From positions 1 through 64,000 of the forward strand of contig NZ_LR597501.1 in NCBI RefSeq assembly GCF_902150035.1: 64,000 nt of DNA, read 5' to 3'. The notes under the pieces are model-generated. The model made no database searches. It saw nothing but the letters and a program-made list of their open reading frames with translations, and was not told where the DNA came from. Below are positions 27,062 through 36,269 of the stretch, one piece after another; the first letter of the stretch is position 1, and every line of letters begins with the position of its first letter. Position numbers and translations under genes: made by a program. Origin of the DNA: Enorma burkinafasonensis. GTDB taxonomy: Bacteria > Actinomycetota > Coriobacteriia > Coriobacteriales > Coriobacteriaceae.

Positions 27062-27820
27062 ATGGCGGGAAGCAGGACCTATCGCACGAGGGCGATCGTC
27101 CTCGACAAGACCAAGCTCAAGGAGACCGACCTCATCTACACCCTGCTCGACGAGAGCGGGCGCGAGGTGCGCGCCGTCGGCAAGGGCGCCCGCAAGCCGG
27201 GCAGCCGTCTTGCGGCGCGCTGCGAGGTGGGCTGTTCGGTCGACCTGCTGCTCGCCCGCGGTCGCTCGCTCGACGTCATCGCCGAGGCGCGCCTCATCGC
27301 CGCCCCGCTCGGCCCCGCGCCCACGATGGAGCTGCTCTCCGCCGCGAGCGCGCTCGCCGACGTGTGCCGTGCCTGCATCTTCGAGGACGCCCGGGACCCC
27401 TTCGTCTACCCGATCACCGAGCGCGCCCTCGAGGTGCTCGGCGGCCTTGCGGGCGAGGACGCGGGGGCGCACCTCGACGTGCTCGTGGCCGCCTACATCA
27501 TGAAACTCCTCGCGCACATCGGCTACCGTCCCGATTACCGCGGCTGCGTGCTCTGCGGGGATGCGGACGTCACCTACTTCTCGGCTGCCGCCGGCGGGCT
27601 CCTCTGCGCGTCGTGCGCGTCGAGCATCGCCGGTGCCGAGGAGGTCGACGCCACGGTCGTCGGCTGGCTCCGCTCGCTCATGACGCTCAAGCTCGACGAG
27701 CTCGCCAGCGCCCCCATCGACCCCATGACGGCGACCTTCCTGCTCGCGCTCGCGCACGTGTGGGCGGCGACGCACCTCGACGTGCGCCTGCGCGGCCTCG
27801 AGTTCATGCTCGGCGTGTAG
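27062..27820 (+). CDS. recO: DNA repair protein RecO
   Basis: RecO loads RecA onto gapped single-stranded DNA with RecR and RecF. The N-terminal OB-fold starts TYRTRAIVLDKTKLKETD. A zinc-binding cysteine cluster (CVLCGD and CASC) lies at about residues 162-183, and the rest is helical. The 252-residue length is typical. ATG 27062 has GGGGAGG upstream. It follows era by 46 bases, the common order. Confidence 0.93.
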   Translation: MAGSRTYRTRAIVLDKTKLKETDLIYTLLDESGREVRAVGKGARKPGSRLAARCEVGCSVDLLLARGRSLDVIAEARLIAAPLGPAPTMELLSAASALADVCRACIFEDARDPFVYPITERALEVLGGLAGEDAGAHLDVLVAAYIMKLLAHIGYRPDYRGCVLCGDADVTYFSAAAGGLLCASCASSIAGAEEVDATVVGWLRSLMTLKLDELASAPIDPMTATFLLALAHVWAATHLDVRLRGLEFMLGV

Positions 27821-27894
27821 GGCCGCTCGTGCCTTACCCCGACCTCCCCGCATCTTATGACTTGTGCAGGTTACGAGGACGTTCGCAGTTGTGG

Positions 27895-27900
27895 TACCAT
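27895..27900 (+). promoter_or_regulatory. -10-like element of rpsO
   Basis: TACCAT 27895-27900 in the context GTGGTACCAT precedes rpsO by about 86 bases. The leader includes CCGGC and GCCGG arms around 27941-27959, which could form a small hairpin of the sort used in S15 autoregulation. That use is not demonstrated here. Confidence 0.4.
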
Positions 27901-27986
27901 TACGAGCTGTTGGTTTACCCGCACTTGGAGGTTCGCTGCACCGGCGGCTTCCCAGTGCCGGGCGGATACGAGAGAAAGGTGTGAAC

Positions 27987-28265
27987 ATGACCGTATCCAA
28001 GGAGCGCAAGGCGGAGCTCACCGCCGAGTTCGGCAAGAACGCCCAGGACACCGGCAACCCCAAGGTCCAGGTCGCCATCGCGACCGAGCGCATCCGCGAG
28101 CTCACCGAGCACATGAAGACCCACCCGAAGGACTTCCACACCCGCCGCGGCCTGCTCATGATCGTCGGTCGCCGTCGTCGTCTTCTGTCCTACATCAAGA
28201 AGAACGACATCGTCGAGTACCGTGAACTCATCGCGAAGCTCGGTATCCGCGACAACATCCAGTAA
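27987..28265 (+). CDS. rpsO: 30S ribosomal protein S15
   Basis: S15 binds the central domain of 16S rRNA. The family core (GSPxVQ-like, here TGNPKVQVAIATERI) and the C-terminal RRGLLMIVGRRRRLL and YRELIAKLGIR are clear. Length is 92 residues, a few more than average. ATG 27987 has GAGAAAGGTG upstream; in-frame starts further upstream belong to the leader. A terminator follows, then pnp, the usual partner. Confidence 0.96.
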   Translation: MTVSKERKAELTAEFGKNAQDTGNPKVQVAIATERIRELTEHMKTHPKDFHTRRGLLMIVGRRRRLLSYIKKNDIVEYRELIAKLGIRDNIQ

Positions 28266-28277
28266 GTTGTGCATGCA

Positions 28278-28301
28278 GGAGCCCCGACGCGGGCTCCTTT
28301 T
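28278..28301 (+). terminator. Terminator between rpsO and pnp
   Basis: GGAGCCC 28278-28284 pairs with GGGCTCC 28291-28297 around loop CGACGC, followed by TTTT. The U-tract is short, so some readthrough into pnp is likely. Confidence 0.75.
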
Positions 28302-28332
28302 CATGTGAGGGCCGAAAAATCGGTCCTACGCC

Positions 28333-28383
28333 GTCCGGTCCCACGCCGGACCCGAAGAAGCCCGTACGCAACGGGGCGTACGG
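28333..28383 (+). promoter_or_regulatory. Two-hairpin leader of pnp
   Basis: GTCCGG 28333-28338 pairs with CCGGAC 28346-28351. CCGTACGC 28362-28369 pairs with GCGTACGG 28376-28383. The second hairpin ends 15 bases before the pnp start. Structured pnp leaders are processed by RNase III and control PNPase levels in E. coli; similar autocontrol here is an inference. Confidence 0.5.
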
Positions 28384-28398
28384 AGATGAAGGAGAGAA

Positions 28399-30636
28399 AT
28401 GTCACTCGTTAGCAAAACATTCGAGCTCTACGGCAAGACCTACACGCTCGAGGCGGGCGAGCTCGCCAAGCAGGCCACCGGCGCCACCCTCGTCAAGCAG
28501 GGCGACACCACCGCGCTCGTGACCGTCGTCGTCTCGAAGGAGCGCAAGAACTACGACTTCTTCCCGCTCACGGTCGACTTCAACGAGAAGCTCTACGCCG
28601 CCGGCCGCATCCCGGGCGGGTACCTCAAGCGCGAGGGCCGTCCCACCGAGAAGGCCACCCTCACCGCGCGCATGATCGACCGCCCCATCCGCCCGAGCTT
28701 CCCGGACGGCTTCCGCAACGAGGTCCAGATCGTCGCGACCTCGCTCGTCGCCGACCAGGTGAACCCCATCGACGTCATCTGCACCATGGGCGCCTCGCTG
28801 TCGCTCACCTTGGGCGGCGTGCCCTTCGAGGGCCCCTTGGCCTGCGTGCGCATCGGCCGCGACAAGGAGACGGGCGAGTTCATCGTGAACCCCACCTATG
28901 AGGAGCGCGAGAACTCCGACCTCGATCTCGAGCTCGCCGGCACGCGCGACTTCATCTCGATGGTCGAGGCGGGCGCCGACGAGGTTACCGAGGACGACAT
29001 GCTCGCCGCCATGCGCGTTGGCCAGGAGGCCATCGGCGCGTTCTGCGACGCCCAGCTCGAGTTCGTCAAGGAGTGGGAGCAGGTCAACGGCGCGATCGCC
29101 CCAAAGGAGTACGAGCTCGACCAGCCTGTACCCGAGGTCGAGGAGCGCATCTTCGCCCACTACGACGAGATGTACGCCGCGCTCTCCGATGCCGACAAGC
29201 TCAGCCGCATCGCGCACGTCGAGGAGCTTAAACAGCGCATCCGCGCCGAGTTCACCGAGGAGGAGCAGCTCGCCTGGGAGCGCGAGATCCCGGTGAACCT
29301 CAGGAAGCTTGAGAAGAAGGCCATGCGCACCATGGTCGTTGAGACCGGCGAGCGCGTCGACGGCCGCACGGCCGACGAGATCCGCCCCATCATGGTCAAG
29401 GACTCCTACCTGCCGCTCGTGCACGGTTCCGGCCTGTTCCAGCGCGGCCAGACCCAGGTGCTCTCCGTCCTCTCGCTCGGCATGCTCAACGAGGCGCAGC
29501 GCCTCGACACCATCGAGCCCGTCGACGGCAAGCGCTACATGCACCAGTACAACTTCCCGCCGTTCTGCACCGGCGAGACCGGCCGCATCGGCGCGCCCAA
29601 GCGCCGCGAGATCGGCCACGGCAACCTCGCCGAGCGCGCCCTTCTGCCCGTGCTGCCCGACGAGAACGAGTTCCCCTACGCGATCCGCGTGGTCTCCGAG
29701 GTCATGGAGTCCAACGGCTCCTCGTCGATGGCGTCCACCTGCGCGAGCTGCCTGGCGCTCATGGACGGCGGCGTGCCGCTCAAGCGCCCCGTCTCCGGTA
29801 TCGCCATGGGCCTCATCCAGGAGGAGGGCAAGACCGTCGTCCTCTCCGACATCCAGGGCATCGAGGACTTCCTCGGCGACATGGACTTCAAGGTCACCGG
29901 CACCGAGAAGGGCATCACCGCGCTCCAGATGGACAACAAGGCCACCGGCCTCACGTTCGAGATCCTCGCGACTGCGCTCCAGCAGGCCAAGGAGGGCCGC
30001 GCGTTCATCCTCGGCAAGATGCTCGACGTCATCCCCGCCCCGCGCGAGGAGATGCGTCCGACCGCGCCGCGCATCACCACGGTCACCGTGCCCGTCGAGA
30101 AGATCCGCGAGGTCATCGGCAAGGGCGGCGAGACCATCCGCGGCATCCAGGACGAGACCGGCGCCTCCGTGGACATCCAGGAGGACGGCACCGTCTACGT
30201 CGGCGGCGTGGGCGACTCGGTCGACCAGGCCATCGAGCGCATCAAGCTCATCGTCAAGGAGCCCGAGGTGGGCGAGGTCTACGACGGCCGCGTCGTCACC
30301 ATCCAGTCCTTCGGCGCGTTCGTGCGTCTGTTCGGCAACAAGGACGGTCTCCTGCACATCTCCCGCGTGGCCGAGGGCCGCGTGGAGCGCGTCGAGGACG
30401 TGCTGAACGTCGGCGACGAGGTCAAGGTCAAGGTCATCGAGATCGATGACAAGGGCAAGGTCTCGCTCGACCGCCTCGACAAGCCCAAGGCGCCCGAGGG
30501 CTCCGGTCGCGGCGACGACGAAGGCCGTCCCCGTCGCGAGTCGCGCGATCGCGCCGGCCGCGGCCACGGCGACCGTCCGCGCCGCCGTCCCGGCGACAAC
30601 GGCAACCGCGCTCCCCGCCGTCATCACGAGGCATAG
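28399..30636 (+). CDS. pnp: Polyribonucleotide nucleotidyltransferase (PNPase)
   Basis: PNPase degrades RNA 3' to 5' by phosphorolysis. Two RNase PH-like domains are present, the second near residues 320-540 with RGQTQVLSV and GRIGAPKRREIGHG. They are followed by a KH domain (IREVIGKGGETIRG) and an S1 domain (GAFVRLFGNKDGLLHISR). The tail after the S1 domain, about 50 residues, is rich in Arg, Gly and Asp and resembles RNA-binding RGG-like tails. Length is 745 residues. ATG 28399 follows GAAGGAGAG. Confidence 0.96.
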   Translation: MSLVSKTFELYGKTYTLEAGELAKQATGATLVKQGDTTALVTVVVSKERKNYDFFPLTVDFNEKLYAAGRIPGGYLKREGRPTEKATLTARMIDRPIRPSFPDGFRNEVQIVATSLVADQVNPIDVICTMGASLSLTLGGVPFEGPLACVRIGRDKETGEFIVNPTYEERENSDLDLELAGTRDFISMVEAGADEVTEDDMLAAMRVGQEAIGAFCDAQLEFVKEWEQVNGAIAPKEYELDQPVPEVEERIFAHYDEMYAALSDADKLSRIAHVEELKQRIRAEFTEEEQLAWEREIPVNLRKLEKKAMRTMVVETGERVDGRTADEIRPIMVKDSYLPLVHGSGLFQRGQTQVLSVLSLGMLNEAQRLDTIEPVDGKRYMHQYNFPPFCTGETGRIGAPKRREIGHGNLAERALLPVLPDENEFPYAIRVVSEVMESNGSSSMASTCASCLALMDGGVPLKRPVSGIAMGLIQEEGKTVVLSDIQGIEDFLGDMDFKVTGTEKGITALQMDNKATGLTFEILATALQQAKEGRAFILGKMLDVIPAPREEMRPTAPRITTVTVPVEKIREVIGKGGETIRGIQDETGASVDIQEDGTVYVGGVGDSVDQAIERIKLIVKEPEVGEVYDGRVVTIQSFGAFVRLFGNKDGLLHISRVAEGRVERVEDVLNVGDEVKVKVIEIDDKGKVSLDRLDKPKAPEGSGRGDDEGRPRRESRDRAGRGHGDRPRRRPGDNGNRAPRRHHEA

Positions 30637-30667
30637 AGCGTATACTTCCTTTAAGGGAGCATGACTG

Positions 30668-30706
30668 AAGGCACATGGATGCTGCTCCATGTGCCTTCTC
30701 GCTTTT
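30668..30706 (+). terminator. Intrinsic terminator of pnp
   Basis: AAGGCACATGGA 30668-30679 pairs perfectly with TCCATGTGCCTT 30686-30697 (loop TGCTGC), and CTCGCTTTT follows. Confidence 0.85.
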
Positions 30707-30716
30707 CGGGGGAGTT

Positions 30717-31688
30717 ATGGCAACAAAGCGTATCGGGTGGGTCGATGCTGCAAAGGGCATCGCGATCATTGCCGTCATCATTTACCACACCAATTGCTCT
30801 CCTGCGATTATCCATTCATTGATGGGCTCATTTCAGATCCCGTTGTTCTTCTTTCTTGCGGGTTATACCTTTCACGTGCGTTCTGTAGGCGAGACTGCGC
30901 GTCGATCGATGCCGCGGCTGCTCATTCCCTGGGCGGTCCTCTCGGCGTACGGCTCGATGGCCTATAACTTGGCAGGAATGGGCTACGCAGCTCCGGACCT
31001 GGTCTTGACGACGTTCAAGGCGATGCTCCTCAATGTGAGCTACAGCGTGACGGGCCAGCTCGTCGTGGGGGCGAGCTGGTTTCTGCTCGCCCTCTTCGGC
31101 GCACGCCTCATGCTCGCCTTCGTTGCCGGTAGGCTCGACGGTTCCGGGCATCCCGACCTCATACTCCTCGTGGCGAGCGTCGCGGCGGGAGCGGTATCGA
31201 TCGCGCTCTCGCGTTGGTCTAAGGTTGCGATCCCGTTGAACCTGCCGGCGGTCCTCATGGGATTCGCCTTCATGGGTTGCGGGCATTGCGCCCGCAGGAT
31301 GGGCCTCTTCGACTTTGAGGAACGGTCCTGGGGCGTCTCGCTACGCTTTGTCTTTGCCTTGGCGCTGTGGGTGGCCTGCATGCCGCTATCGGATATGGAC
31401 CTCGGATACGGGTACTACCGGGGTCTCGCGGTCGCGGCGCCCCTGGGCGCCCTCGCGGCGAGCGTCGCGATATGTACCGCCTGCGTCGAGTTCGAACGGC
31501 GTGTCCCCGCGCTCTCACATGTGCTCGAGGCCGTGGGCCAGAGGTCGATGGCAATCTATTGTGTCCACGCCGTCGAGATCGTCGGTCCTTGGAGCGTCCT
31601 CGACCCGGTCGCCGCGCTCCCCATGGGCTGGGTCTTGGTGCTCGCGTTCAGGGTAGCATTAGACTTCTGCCTCGCCTTGCATGTCTAG
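30717..31688 (+). CDS. Acyltransferase family 3 membrane protein
   Basis: This is an integral membrane O-acyltransferase of the OafA/YrhL (Acyl_transf_3) type, which modifies cell-surface glycans or other exported molecules. The N-terminus has the family-like WVDAAKGIAIIAVIIYH, where the His would be catalytic, and FFFLAGYTF follows. About nine or ten hydrophobic segments fill 323 residues. ATG 30717 has GGGGGAG upstream; an earlier in-frame ATG at 30675 lies within the pnp terminator. Its first third uses more A/T-ending codons than its neighbours, which suggests a different history. The substrate is unknown. Confidence 0.82.
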   Translation: MATKRIGWVDAAKGIAIIAVIIYHTNCSPAIIHSLMGSFQIPLFFFLAGYTFHVRSVGETARRSMPRLLIPWAVLSAYGSMAYNLAGMGYAAPDLVLTTFKAMLLNVSYSVTGQLVVGASWFLLALFGARLMLAFVAGRLDGSGHPDLILLVASVAAGAVSIALSRWSKVAIPLNLPAVLMGFAFMGCGHCARRMGLFDFEERSWGVSLRFVFALALWVACMPLSDMDLGYGYYRGLAVAAPLGALAASVAICTACVEFERRVPALSHVLEAVGQRSMAIYCVHAVEIVGPWSVLDPVAALPMGWVLVLAFRVALDFCLALHV

Positions 31689-31765
31689 CTGAGGGCCTGC
31701 TTCCCATCGCTTCCGTTATTCCTGTGGTAACGGCAAGAGCGGCGGGCAGCGCGGTGAACTCTGGA

Positions 31766-31828
31766 TACAATACCAATACTTATGACTAATCTGCACGTTT
31801 CGCGGGCGCGCAGTTCGCTATGCCCGCG
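31766..31828 (+). promoter_or_regulatory. Promoter element and leader hairpin of rnj
   Basis: TACAAT 31766-31771, in the same GGATACAAT context as lepA, is a likely -10. The leader of about 90 bases includes CGCGGGC 31801-31807, which can pair with GCCCGCG 31822-31828. AAAGGAGC at about 31851-31858 is the ribosome site. Whether RNase J acts on its own leader is unknown. Confidence 0.45.
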
Positions 31829-31867
31829 TTTGGTTCGCTCAATCAGCTTGAAAGGAGCTTATCCTAT

Positions 31868-33535
31868 ATGGCGAAGAAAACCCCGCCCTTAAGGGTCATC
31901 CCCCTGGGAGGCCTTGATGGCATTGGCAAGAATATGACCGTTATCGAATGCGGTGCCGACATGGTGCTCATCGACGCGGGCCTCATGTTCCCCGATGATT
32001 CCCAGCCCGGCATCGACCTGGTGCTGCCCGACTACACCTATGTCCTCGAGAACGAAGACAAGCTGCGCGGTATTATCGTCACACATGGTCATGAGGACCA
32101 CACTGGTGCGCTTCCGTACCTCTTGCAGGACCTCAACAACAAGGTGCCCATCTTTTCGAGTAAGCTCACACTCGGCTTTATCGAGGGCAAGCTCGCCGAG
32201 TTTCGCATCAAGGCGCCCAAGTTCCGCGAGGTTAAGAGCGGATCGCATATCAACCTGGGTGGGATTTCCGTCGACTTCTTCTCGATGACTCATTCCATCC
32301 CTGGTGCGCTTGGCGTCTATATCAAGACCCAGCAGGGCACCATTATGCACACGGGCGACTTCAAGCTCGACCAGACGCCCATCGATGGTGTCACGCCCGA
32401 TTACGCCGCGATTTCTCGCTTTGCTAAGCAGGGCGTCGATCTGCTGCTTTCTGACTCCACCAACGCGACGGTGCCCGGATTTACCAAGTCCGAGGCCGAG
32501 GTTGGCCCTACGCTGAACGACGTCATCAAGAATGCTCCCGGTCGCGTTTTCGTTGCTTCGTTCTCGAGCCACATTCATCGTTTGCAGCAGATCTGCAACG
32601 CTGCCAAGGCCTGCGGCCGCAAGATCGTGGTCACCGGTCGCTCCATGCTTACCAACACGCGCGTTGCACGCGAGCTCGGCTACCTCAAGATCGACGAGCA
32701 GGACATCATCGATGCGTACGAGGTCAACGGCATTCCCGACGATCGCATCGTGGTCATGTGCACCGGTTCGCAGGGTGAACCGCTCTCGGCGCTTTCGCGT
32801 ATGGCCAACGGCGAGCACAAGACGCTCTCCATCCATCAAGGAGACACGGTCATCATCTCCGCCACGCCCGTCCCCGGCAACGAGAAGGCCGTCCAGCAGG
32901 TCATCAACAGCCTGGCGAAGCTCGAGTGCACCGTGGTGGACAAGTCCACCAAGCTCGTGCACGTCTCGGGTCACGGCAGCCAGGAGGAGCTCAAGCTCAT
33001 GCTCACCATGGCCAAGCCGACCTACTTCATGCCGGTTCACGGCGAGGCCGTACACCTGCGCGCGCATGCGAACCTCGCCCGCAAGGTCGGCATCGCCGAC
33101 GACCATATCTTCATCCTCGACAACGGCGACACGCTCGAGATGCGCGGCGGCATCGTGCGCCGCGGGCCCGCGGTCGAGTCCGGTGTGGTCTACGTCGACG
33201 GCCTGCGCATCGGCGACACCGACCCCATCGTACTGCGCGACCGCCAGAAGCTCGCCAACGACGGCATGGTGACGGTTGTCGCCACCGTCTCGCTCAAGCG
33301 CAAGAAGATCGACGCGGTCGAGCTCTCGAGCCGCGGCGTCTCCTTCAACATCGACGACGAGTTCAGCGCGGACGCTGCGGCGTCCGTCATCAAGGCCATC
33401 GAGAAGGGCAAGTTCGACTACACCCGCAACGGCACGGGCGCGCTCAACAAGGCCGTGCGCGACTCCATCTCCAACTTCATCTGGAACCGCACGCGCACGC
33501 GCCCGATGATCATCCCCGTGGTAATGGAGGTCTAG
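31868..33535 (+). CDS. rnj: Ribonuclease J
   Basis: RNase J is a 5'-3' exonuclease and endonuclease of the metallo-beta-lactamase / beta-CASP group that matures and degrades RNA. The zinc motif THGHEDHTG has HGHEDH at residues 73-78. HTGDFKLDQTP, the SDSTNA segment and the beta-CASP region SFSSHIHRLQQI follow. Length is 555 residues. ATG 31868 has AAAGGAGC upstream; an in-frame start at 31820 precedes that site. The first roughly 320 codons use many T-ending codons, whereas from about 32830 onward codons are nearly all G/C-ending like the rest of the window. ftsK starts one base after its stop. Confidence 0.95.
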   Translation: MAKKTPPLRVIPLGGLDGIGKNMTVIECGADMVLIDAGLMFPDDSQPGIDLVLPDYTYVLENEDKLRGIIVTHGHEDHTGALPYLLQDLNNKVPIFSSKLTLGFIEGKLAEFRIKAPKFREVKSGSHINLGGISVDFFSMTHSIPGALGVYIKTQQGTIMHTGDFKLDQTPIDGVTPDYAAISRFAKQGVDLLLSDSTNATVPGFTKSEAEVGPTLNDVIKNAPGRVFVASFSSHIHRLQQICNAAKACGRKIVVTGRSMLTNTRVARELGYLKIDEQDIIDAYEVNGIPDDRIVVMCTGSQGEPLSALSRMANGEHKTLSIHQGDTVIISATPVPGNEKAVQQVINSLAKLECTVVDKSTKLVHVSGHGSQEELKLMLTMAKPTYFMPVHGEAVHLRAHANLARKVGIADDHIFILDNGDTLEMRGGIVRRGPAVESGVVYVDGLRIGDTDPIVLRDRQKLANDGMVTVVATVSLKRKKIDAVELSSRGVSFNIDDEFSADAAASVIKAIEKGKFDYTRNGTGALNKAVRDSISNFIWNRTRTRPMIIPVVMEV

Positions 33536-33536
33536 G

Positions 33537-36269
33537 GTGGCATCTCGTCGGGGTACAGCTCAGACGGGCTCGAAGGCCAAGGCGCGTTCGGGCAAGGGCA
33601 CGGCGTCCAAGCAGGCGCCCGCCCACCTGAGGGCCAACGCCAAGGCCGCCGAGGAGGCGCCGGTCGAGACGCTCATGACGGGCTCGACCGCCCACGACAT
33701 CTTCGGCGTCGCCCTCGCCGTCTTCGCCGTCGCGTCGTTCATCGCGGTCGTGGCGCCCGCCACCGCGCCCATCACCGCTGCGCTCGCTGGGTTCTACCAC
33801 CTGGGCTTCGGCCTCGGCGGCTATGTGCTGCCGCTCGCGCTGCTGCTCGTCTCCGCGCTCTTCTTCGTCCATGCCGAGCAGCTCCTCAAGGTCCGCACGG
33901 TCCTGGGGTCGCTCCTCATCTTCTTGGCCATCATCGCCTTCCTCACGCTCGTGGGCACGCCCGAGCGCATGGTGCTCGGGGTGACCGTCGGCGATGCCGA
34001 GCTCGCGCGGACCGGGGGCCATGTCGGTTTCTGGATCGCATCGGTCCTCGCGGCGGGGCTCGGCAAGGCGATCGCCGGGGTCGTGCTCATCGGCTTGGTC
34101 GTCGCGGGCGCCGTGATCATCGGCTTCTCGATCTCCGCGTTCACCGAGGCGTTGCGCGAGCGCGCCTACGACCTGCGCGAGCGGCGTCTCGTGCCGGTGA
34201 ACGAGAGCCCGTGGGGCGATGAGGACGCGCTTTCGCAGGAGGAGGCGCCCCGTGCGGGCGGCGCCCGCCGCGCCGCCGCTCCCGATCCCCGCCAGCTGGA
34301 GCTCCTCGATGAGGACGGGGAGGCGCCGACCACCTATCTCGGCGACCGCGCGAAGACGACGCTCATCGCCGACGAGGCCGATGAGCCCGATGAGGACCCC
34401 TTCGTGGACCTCTCCGCGCAGATCGCCGCCGAGCAGGCCAAGACCACGCTCATCCCGGTTGCCGACCGCTATGTGGACGACACCGCTGACCATGGCACTG
34501 AGGCCTCAGACGACGAGGCGCCTTTCGAGGGCGCCGTCCTCGAGGCCGGGCGCGCCGCCGCGCCCGCCCAGGTTCCCGCAGCGGCGGAGGCTCCCGCGAG
34601 CGCCGCGCCGGCCATCCCCGCGTTCCTGCTGAACCCGCGCTCTCGCGCCACCGACCAAGCGGGCGGGGCGGGGGAGGGTGATGCCGCCGCCGAGAGCGTC
34701 TCCGCGCCCGGGAAGACCGAGGCTGCCGAGGACGCGCCGGCCAAGACCGCCGAGGACGCCGAAGAGCCCGAGGAGGGCGCGCGTGTCCTGCCCCCGCTCT
34801 CGATGCTCAGGCACAACCCGCATTCGGCGAGCTCCGCCTCCTCGGAGAAGGAGCTCCGCCAGACCGCCGAGTCGCTGCAGTCGACCCTGAACGAGTTCGG
34901 CCTGCATTCCCGTGTGGTGGGCTGGATCAGCGGCCCTACGGTCACGACCTTCAAGGTGCAGCCCGGCGAGGGCGAGCGCGTGAGCCGCATCTCCAACCTC
35001 GAGGACGACATCGCGCTCTCGCTCGCCGCGCAGTCGGTCCGCATCTTCGCGCCCATCCCGGGCACGTCGCTCGTGGGCATCGAGATCCCCAACCGCAAGC
35101 GCCAGAACGTGAACCTCGGCGATGTCCTGCCCTACGTGCAGGGCGGTCCGCTCGAGCTCGCCATCGGCCGCGACGCCGAGGGCGCCCCGATCGTGGCCGA
35201 CCTCGCGAAGATGCCGCACCTGCTCATCGCCGGCACCACGGGCTCCGGTAAGTCCGTCATGATCAACTCCATCGTCATGGCGCTGCTCATGCGGAGCTTC
35301 CCCGAGGACGTGCGCCTCATCATGGTCGACCCCAAGCGCGTCGAGCTGGCGGGCTACAACGGACTGCCGCACCTCTACGTGCCCGTGGTCACCGAGCCCA
35401 AGCAGGCGGCGAGCGCCCTGCAGTGGGCCGTCTCCGAGATGGAGCGGCGCCTCAAGGTGTTCGAGCGCGTGGGCGTGCGCAAGATCTCGACCTTCAACGA
35501 GAAGCAGGCCGCCGGCGCCTTCGAGCACTACGACAACCCGCCGCAGAAGATGCCCTACCTGGTCATCATCATCGACGAGCTCTCAGACCTCATGATGGTC
35601 GCCGGCAAGGACGTCGAGGCGTCGATCGTGCGCATCGCGCAGCTCGGCCGCGCCGCCGGCATCCACCTGATCGTGGCCACGCAGCGCCCGAGCTCGAACG
35701 TCGTCACGGGCCTCATCAAGGCGAATATCACCAACCGCATCGCCTTCAATGTGGCCACCGGCATCGACAGCCGCGTCATCATCGACCAGATGGGCGCCGA
35801 GAAGCTCACCGGCTACGGCGACATGCTGTTCAGCAAGGTCGACTGGGGCAAGCCCAAGCGCATCCAGGGCTGCTTCGTCTCCGACGACGAGATCGCCCAG
35901 GTCACCGAGTTCGTGAAGGCGCAGGGCGAGGCCGACTACCACGAGGAGATCCTCTCCGCCGTGGCGCCTGCCATGATGTCCGGCGGAGGAGGCGGCGCGG
36001 CGGCGCCCCAGGACGACGACCCCCTCATCTGGGAGGCGGCGCGCCTGGTCGTCGAGTCGGGGCTCGGTTCGACCTCGGGTCTCCAGCGGCGCCTCAAGGT
36101 GGGTTACGCCCGCGCGGGCCGCATCATGGACATGCTCGAGGAGAAGGGCGTGGTGGGCCCGCCCGACGGCTCCAAGCCGCGCGAGGTGCTCCTCGATGAG
36201 GATGGCCTGGCCGAGCTCGAGGCCGTCGAGGCCCGCATGGCCGCCGACGACGAGTTTGGAGGGTACTGA
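33537..36269 (+). CDS. ftsK: DNA translocase FtsK/SpoIIIE
   Basis: FtsK pumps chromosomal DNA through the division septum. A basic N-terminal tail precedes four membrane segments (about residues 58-200). A long Ala/Pro/Glu-rich acidic linker runs from about 220 to 420. The motor domain has Walker A GTTGSGKS at 566-573 and Walker [12 protein letters not shown], and the C-terminal gamma winged helix ([21 protein letters not shown]) recognises KOPS-like sites. Length is 910 residues. It starts with GTG 33537, one base after the rnj stop, with GGAGGT inside rnj. Its stop overlaps the next gene. Confidence 0.95.
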   Translation: MASRRGTAQTGSKAKARSGKGTASKQAPAHLRANAKAAEEAPVETLMTGSTAHDIFGVALAVFAVASFIAVVAPATAPITAALAGFYHLGFGLGGYVLPLALLLVSALFFVHAEQLLKVRTVLGSLLIFLAIIAFLTLVGTPERMVLGVTVGDAELARTGGHVGFWIASVLAAGLGKAIAGVVLIGLVVAGAVIIGFSISAFTEALRERAYDLRERRLVPVNESPWGDEDALSQEEAPRAGGARRAAAPDPRQLELLDEDGEAPTTYLGDRAKTTLIADEADEPDEDPFVDLSAQIAAEQAKTTLIPVADRYVDDTADHGTEASDDEAPFEGAVLEAGRAAAPAQVPAAAEAPASAAPAIPAFLLNPRSRATDQAGGAGEGDAAAESVSAPGKTEAAEDAPAKTAEDAEEPEEGARVLPPLSMLRHNPHSASSASSEKELRQTAESLQSTLNEFGLHSRVVGWISGPTVTTFKVQPGEGERVSRISNLEDDIALSLAAQSVRIFAPIPGTSLVGIEIPNRKRQNVNLGDVLPYVQGGPLELAIGRDAEGAPIVADLAKMPHLLIAGTTGSGKSVMINSIVMALLMRSFPEDVRLIMVDPKRVELAGYNGLPHLYVPVVTEPKQAASALQWAVSEMERRLKVFERVGVRKISTFNEKQAAGAFEHYDNPPQKMPYLVIIIDELSDLMMVAGKDVEASIVRIAQLGRAAGIHLIVATQRPSSNVVTGLIKANITNRIAFNVATGIDSRVIIDQMGAEKLTGYGDMLFSKVDWGKPKRIQGCFVSDDEIAQVTEFVKAQGEADYHEEILSAVAPAMMSGGGGGAAAPQDDDPLIWEAARLVVESGLGSTSGLQRRLKVGYARAGRIMDMLEEKGVVGPPDGSKPREVLLDEDGLAELEAVEARMAADDEFGGY

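Noticed and set aside
28402-30690. 762-codon minus-strand frame opposite pnp
   Set aside because: Antisense shadow with Leu/Asp/Val/Ala bias; pnp is unambiguous.
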